Positions 60,501 to 64,000 of a stretch of DNA of 64,000 bases are shown one piece after another (the first letter of the stretch is position 1; every line of letters begins with the position of its first letter). The position numbers and the translations under genes were made by a program. The stretch covers positions 5,828,001 to 5,892,000 of the forward strand of contig NZ_CP017141.1 of the NCBI RefSeq assembly GCF_001721645.1, written 5' to 3'. This DNA comes from Pedobacter steynii (GTDB lineage Bacteria > Bacteroidota > Bacteroidia > Sphingobacteriales > Sphingobacteriaceae). A model generated the notes under the pieces. That model did not search any database. It was not told the origin of the DNA and saw only the letters and a list, made by a program, of their open reading frames with translations.

Positions 60501-61739
60501 ATGGAACGGCAGAAGAAGGTCAGGCACGGAAGTCTTTTTAGCGGTATTGGCGGCTTCGACCTGGCGGCAGAATGGATGGGATGGACAAATGTATTTCATT
60601 GTGAATTCGATCTGTTCTGTCAAAACGTATTGAAGTATTACTACCCAAAATCAAGAAGTTATGGAGACATCAAAAAAACGGATTTCAGGGCGCACCGGGG
60701 CGGCATCGATATCCTCAGCGGCGGTTTCCCCTGCCAACCATATTCCATCGCTGGAAAGCGGCTCGGAACCGCTGATGAGCGCCACCTGTGGCCCGACATG
60801 CTTAGAGCAATACGGGAAATCAGGCCAATGTGGGTTGTGGGCGAGAACGTTCGCGGAATTATTAGTTGGAATGACGGGCTGGTATTCGAGCAGGTGCAGG
60901 CTGACCTGGAAGCTGAAGGATACCAGGTACAGGCGTACGTACTTCCTGCTGCAGGTATCAACGCACCGCACCGGAGGGAACGGGTCTGGTTTATTGCCTA
61001 CCGCGACAGCGATGGATGCAACCGGGGCAACAGCCCAAATGAATTCCTCGCAGATGAAAGAGGGCAGCATGCATTCAGTGACCCTAAGCAGGGCCCTGGT
61101 CATGGGCCTTTTACCTACACCGATTGCATCAGAAGCAAAACGCGGAACAGTCAGGCAACTGACGATCAGCGACGGAAAGATACAGAACCTCTCCCCGAAC
61201 GGAATGCGATTCGGCATAGGGATACGCCAGCTGGCAGAACAGGGGCTACTACCGACCCCGCTATGCTCGGATGCAACGACCGGCGCGATAATTGGCAAGA
61301 ACGATCTCTTCAAAGCGACAAAGGGGCTGCCGCGCAAGATCAATCAGAACGGCAAATCAGGAAGTGTAGGCCTGGCTCGGCTGGTGCTGCTGCTGCCGAC
61401 ACCGGTGGCCCGGGACTGGAAGGGCAAACAGGCGAGCGAGTATCACCTGGAAGGGAGAACAGAGCTGAAAGGGAAAATAAGGAGCCTGCCGGGTATGGTA
61501 GAATACCGGGATGGCGAGACTTCCCGCAAACTGAACCCACTATTTGTAGAGGAAATGATGGGATTCCCGGAAAACTGGATTTTGATGCCCTTTTTGAATT
61601 GTACCCCTCAACCATAATGCCCCTTACATTTCCGAAGTGGCGTACCGAAAGTATAAAGGCGCTCGGCAATGCAATTGTGCCGCAACTGGCTTTACAGATA
61701 TTTAAAGCAATTGAACAAACTATGAGAAAATTAAAATAA
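60501..61739 (+). CDS. C5 cytosine DNA methyltransferase
   Basis: A 412-residue methyltransferase. Motif I is GSLFSGIGGFDLAAEWMG, the catalytic Cys78 is in SGGFPCQPYSIAGKR (motif IV), motif VI is WVVGENVRG, motif VIII is APHRRERVWFIAY and motif X is RTESIKALGNAIVPQLALQI. A long hydrophilic middle (residues 165-350) contains repeated A-D-T-D/G-like units. No restriction enzyme is adjacent, so it is likely a solitary or phage-type methylase. From codon 54 to about 372 it is overlapped in the +1 frame by a second long, protein-like frame (60661-61617). Confidence 0.92.
   Translation: MERQKKVRHGSLFSGIGGFDLAAEWMGWTNVFHCEFDLFCQNVLKYYYPKSRSYGDIKKTDFRAHRGGIDILSGGFPCQPYSIAGKRLGTADERHLWPDMLRAIREIRPMWVVGENVRGIISWNDGLVFEQVQADLEAEGYQVQAYVLPAAGINAPHRRERVWFIAYRDSDGCNRGNSPNEFLADERGQHAFSDPKQGPGHGPFTYTDCIRSKTRNSQATDDQRRKDTEPLPERNAIRHRDTPAGRTGATTDPAMLGCNDRRDNWQERSLQSDKGAAAQDQSERQIRKCRPGSAGAAAADTGGPGLEGQTGERVSPGRENRAERENKEPAGYGRIPGWRDFPQTEPTICRGNDGIPGKLDFDALFELYPSTIMPLTFPKWRTESIKALGNAIVPQLALQIFKAIEQTMRKLK
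60661..61617 (+). CDS. Overlapping +1-frame protein inside the methyltransferase gene
   Basis: A 318-residue frame wholly inside the methyltransferase gene. It reads as a real protein: CGPTCLEQYGKSGQCGLWAR, MTGWYSSRCRLTWKLKDTRY, four G/L-L-L-P-T-x-x-x-x-D/E units (LLPTATAMDATG, LLPTPIASEAKR, LLPTPLCSDATT, LLPTPVARDWKG), and the ending LNPLFVEEMMGFPENWILMP. From memory these features occur in a family of phage and element proteins found with C5 methylases. Each LLPTP unit coincides with a D-T/S-D/G-like unit in the main frame. Translation is not proven. Confidence 0.6.
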   Translation: METSKKRISGRTGAASISSAAVSPANHIPSLESGSEPLMSATCGPTCLEQYGKSGQCGLWARTFAELLVGMTGWYSSRCRLTWKLKDTRYRRTYFLLQVSTHRTGGNGSGLLPTATAMDATGATAQMNSSQMKEGSMHSVTLSRALVMGLLPTPIASEAKRGTVRQLTISDGKIQNLSPNGMRFGIGIRQLAEQGLLPTPLCSDATTGAIIGKNDLFKATKGLPRKINQNGKSGSVGLARLVLLLPTPVARDWKGKQASEYHLEGRTELKGKIRSLPGMVEYRDGETSRKLNPLFVEEMMGFPENWILMPFLNCTPQP

Positions 61740-61746
61740 TGCTGTT

Positions 61747-62373
61747 ATGAAAATTGAATTGAAAAATATAAAACATAGCCCTTCCCTTAGCGAAGAGACG
61801 GAAGCATTTACCGCTAACCTTTATATCAACGACGTGCATGCAGGCTATGCAAAGAATAATGGTCATGGCGGTTCAACCGACTATTACCACGCAGATGAAA
61901 AAGGTAGGGATCTCATCCACGAGGCAGAAGAGCATTGCCTCAGCCTACCTGATAAACAATATCCGGCAGCCTATGGCATGGATGCCTACAGTCTAAAAAT
62001 GAACCTGGAGCATTTTATTGATGACTTACTAAGCAGCCACCTGCAGGAGAAGGAAAACAAAAAGTTCGATAATAAAATAAATAAGGCAATGATCAATGGT
62101 ATCGTCTATGGTTTACCCAATGATTCATCGGTAAGTATTGTGGCTTTCAAAATACCGTTATCACAACTGCTCACGCTTCCTGTAGGTCCCGATTCAATTA
62201 AGAATGCAATTATCAAGAATGTGTTACCGGATATAAAACCTGGTGAAATAATTCTGAATACCAATATCCCGGAACAGATTCTTAAAGATGCAGGATTAAA
62301 AGAAGGGCAATACATGGTGCCGCAGAAAACTGTTGCTCCAAAGCAGACCCAGAAGAAAGGCAAATCGCTATAG
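61747..62373 (+). CDS. Element-associated protein of unknown function, paralogue 1
   Basis: A 208-residue soluble protein: MKIELKNIKHSPSLSEETEA, then ANLYINDVHAGYAKNNGHGG, and an ending ILKDAGLKEGQYMVPQ with a Lys/Gln-rich tail. It aligns over its whole length with the next protein and probably arose by duplication. The beta-rich N-terminus followed by a helical part fits no family I know. It starts 7 bases after the methyltransferase stop, so they are likely cotranscribed. Confidence 0.75.
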   Translation: MKIELKNIKHSPSLSEETEAFTANLYINDVHAGYAKNNGHGGSTDYYHADEKGRDLIHEAEEHCLSLPDKQYPAAYGMDAYSLKMNLEHFIDDLLSSHLQEKENKKFDNKINKAMINGIVYGLPNDSSVSIVAFKIPLSQLLTLPVGPDSIKNAIIKNVLPDIKPGEIILNTNIPEQILKDAGLKEGQYMVPQKTVAPKQTQKKGKSL

Positions 62374-62435
62374 GCTTAGCGAACATATTTTAGACAAATC
62401 CTCACTGGAAAAAGAGAAACCATAATTTTTTAAAC

Positions 62436-63050
62436 ATGGAAATTGAAATTAAAAGAATAAGTTTTAATCCCAGGATTGATGCACAATCATTTGCTGCAAA
62501 CCTGGTAGTCGATGGCGTGAAGGCCGGAAATATTGTAAGCAATAGTGCAGGTACCCAATACTATCCGGTAAATGAAAATGGACAGGCCTTGATTGAAAAG
62601 GCAGAGAAATTTTGCGAAAAACTTCCGGCCAAAACAATTACCGTGGATGGTAAGCCGCAGGAAGTAAAGCAAAACCTGCCGGCATTTATCGGTGATCTTT
62701 TTGCAACACATCTTCAAACACTTGAAAAAATAAAATACGATAAAAAGGTAGATATCGCCATGAAACAGAACATCGTTATCGGTGAACCGCTAAAGTATAT
62801 TCGTACCGTACCGACTAAGAGTCCAATCAGTCTTTTGGCACAAACTACAAAAGGACAAGAGTTTCTTTCTGAGATCATATCCCGCCAAGTGTTACCTGGT
62901 TTGTCCGCTAATGAAAAGCTGCTCAACACCAATATATCGGAAGATATCCTGAAAGCAGCTGGATTAAAACAAGATCAATACGTCAGGCGAGCAGATATAC
63001 ATCAGGAGCTTCCGAAGCAACAAACAAAAAAACAAGGCAGAAAAATTTAG
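62436..63050 (+). CDS. Element-associated protein of unknown function, paralogue 2
   Basis: A 204-residue protein similar to the preceding one: MEIEIKRISFNPRIDAQSFA, ANLVVDGVKAGNIVSNSAGT, IGDLFATHLQTLEKIKYDKK and the ending ILKAAGLKQDQYVRRA plus a Lys/Gln-rich tail. The shared 'I-L-x-x-A-G-L-K-x-x-Q-Y' end and the middle L-L-N-T-N-I-x-E motif mark the family. The function is unknown, and the position in a mobile-looking region suggests element biology. Confidence 0.75.
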   Translation: MEIEIKRISFNPRIDAQSFAANLVVDGVKAGNIVSNSAGTQYYPVNENGQALIEKAEKFCEKLPAKTITVDGKPQEVKQNLPAFIGDLFATHLQTLEKIKYDKKVDIAMKQNIVIGEPLKYIRTVPTKSPISLLAQTTKGQEFLSEIISRQVLPGLSANEKLLNTNISEDILKAAGLKQDQYVRRADIHQELPKQQTKKQGRKI

Positions 63051-63111
63051 GATTTGTCTTTTCAAATTTAAGACAAAACGATAAACAAGAATTTTTTAAG
63101 AGCGGTAAAGA

Positions 63112-64000
63112 ATGGCAAGTGAAAGAGAAAAAGTAGCAAATCTGGTCGAATTCCTTTCTTCCATAGGGTTTCATGGAGAGCGGCTCGAGCAAGGGATCAA
63201 TAAGTTGATCGAATTAAATCCAGTTGGTTTTAGGCTCGACCATAAGGTTCAGTACGGAGAGGAGACCATGTTCTTTGAACTTCAATTTAAGAAGGACAGG
63301 CAGTTTAATGCCTATCGCCTCGAACAATACAATGCCAGGCATCGCAAGGCCATAAATATTGAATCCACAGTTATCAATGGCATCAATACGGATGTTTTAG
63401 AATTGCGGATGCAGGGCCTGGATTGGGAAACCTATTTTAAAGCTCCTGATACCATTGCCCCTGCCGCTTTAAGAAATATTGAAGATGCAAAGGAGATGCT
63501 GAGTAAATTATCTTCCAGTCAGAACTTCGACGGGATGAAGATTCGGGATGCACTAATGTTTAAATACTGGCCGGAGAGTGCCTTTGCAGGTTCCCTTTCC
63601 AATTATGATGATTTCCGGCAGCTTTATGAAGGAAAAAGAGACTTTCATGCGGGAGAGTCCGGTATTTGTAATTGTAACGATGCTTACATGCATGTGTCCG
63701 GGAAGTTCGAAGACCTACATGAAAAACTGCTGGAAATGAAGTTGGATGAATATGCAGGTGTCGATACCTATGATGAACTGACCCGCCTGCTTGCTGATAA
63801 TCCAGATAGCTTCGAGATCAAATGTGCCAACAATAACTCGGAGGCGTATGCGGAGTTTCTTATCCCTGTCACTAAAACAGATGGCTCGTATAGTATCGAC
63901 GAGTATACCGTCAGCCTGCAGGTTTATCCTGATATAGAGTATGGCATATATAATGGAGTGAACACCCTTGAATTGGAGAAAGCAATGCAGGCTGTTGACT
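63112..64000 (+). CDS. Large protein of unknown function, cut by the window end
   Basis: The frame starts at 63112 (MASEREKVANLVEFLSSIGF) and stays open for 296 codons to the right edge. It is acidic and soluble, with segments such as RLEQYNARHRKAINIESTVI and IRDALMFKYWPESAFAGSLS, and codon use like a real gene. I recognise no family. It follows the paralogue pair by 61 bases in the same direction and probably belongs to the same element module. Confidence 0.7.
   Translation, partial: MASEREKVANLVEFLSSIGFHGERLEQGINKLIELNPVGFRLDHKVQYGEETMFFELQFKKDRQFNAYRLEQYNARHRKAINIESTVINGINTDVLELRMQGLDWETYFKAPDTIAPAALRNIEDAKEMLSKLSSSQNFDGMKIRDALMFKYWPESAFAGSLSNYDDFRQLYEGKRDFHAGESGICNCNDAYMHVSGKFEDLHEKLLEMKLDEYAGVDTYDELTRLLADNPDSFEIKCANNNSEAYAEFLIPVTKTDGSYSIDEYTVSLQVYPDIEYGIYNGVNTLELEKAMQAVD

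Noticed and set aside
60348-60623. 91-residue minus-strand frame running into the methyltransferase start
   Set aside because: It would cover the strong ribosome-binding site and start of the methyltransferase on the other strand and has no protein-like features.
60651-61669. Two open minus-strand frames (60651-61343 and 61340-61669) opposite the methyltransferase gene
   Set aside because: They lack protein-like motifs and are explained by the GC-rich, doubly constrained plus strand; only the +1 plus-strand frame shows repeated conserved motifs.
1-64000. CRISPR arrays, rRNA genes and intact insertion sequences
   Set aside because: No regularly spaced repeat arrays, rRNA-like segments or transposase genes were seen anywhere in the window.

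Overview
The window looks like chromosomal DNA of a Bacteroidota bacterium, most likely a Sphingobacteriaceae member such as Pedobacter (inference from gene families; no rRNA is present to confirm it). The reasons are promoters of the TAnnTTTG type, OMP_b-brl/TonB-dependent outer-membrane proteins, a LytTR regulator, a Bacteroidota-type Hcp (TssD), a CTnDOT-like integrase and mostly weak Shine-Dalgarno sequences.

Region 1 (1-22.4 kb) is ordinary chromosomal content. It holds the end of a TonB-dependent receptor, an NTF2-like protein, a DUF4269 protein, the ohrR-ohr peroxide pair with a visible operator, an ABC exporter, an Na+/H+ antiporter, a lipoprotein plus ankyrin-repeat pair, and a Crp/Fnr regulator upstream of a small operon (MoaF-like lipoprotein, DsbA-like protein, degenerate MBL-fold protein). 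It continues with a patatin-like phospholipase, two beta-lactamase-family hydrolases, a divergent MFS/LysR pair, and an OMP plus LytTR regulator operon.

Region 2 (22.6-28.9 kb) is the most novel part. A 53-residue Gly-Gly leader peptide with a highly charged Glu/Lys/Arg core is followed by two paralogous JmjC/ROX-like putative Fe(II)/2-oxoglutarate oxygenases, a C39-peptidase ABC exporter and a short HlyD-like adaptor. It reads as a RiPP biosynthesis and export operon with an unusual modification pair. A very acidic 50-residue protein follows. The LytTR regulator and outer-membrane protein are transcribed divergently from it.

Region 3 (28.9-33.9 kb) has a VOC protein, an NO-detoxification operon (flavohemoprotein hmp, nsrR, a GNAT and a UPF1-like helicase) with a palindrome around the hmp promoter, and tRNA-Lys(UUU).

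Region 4 (34-64 kb) begins right after tRNA-Lys with a tyrosine integrase and an excisionase-like protein, and is probably an integrated element whose right end is outside the window. Its contents include a Gabija-like OLD nuclease/UvrD-like helicase pair (AT-rich) and an SOS mutagenesis cassette (alkB, dnaE2, imuB, imuA) divergent from a LexA-like XRE-S24 repressor. It also carries a DNA-repair/stress block (exonuclease III, ligD and small proteins), an orphan Hcp with a putative lipase effector and membrane immunity protein, a metallophosphoesterase, and a C5 cytosine methyltransferase. The methyltransferase gene contains a second long, apparently genuine same-strand overlapping reading frame. 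The window ends inside a gene of unknown function.
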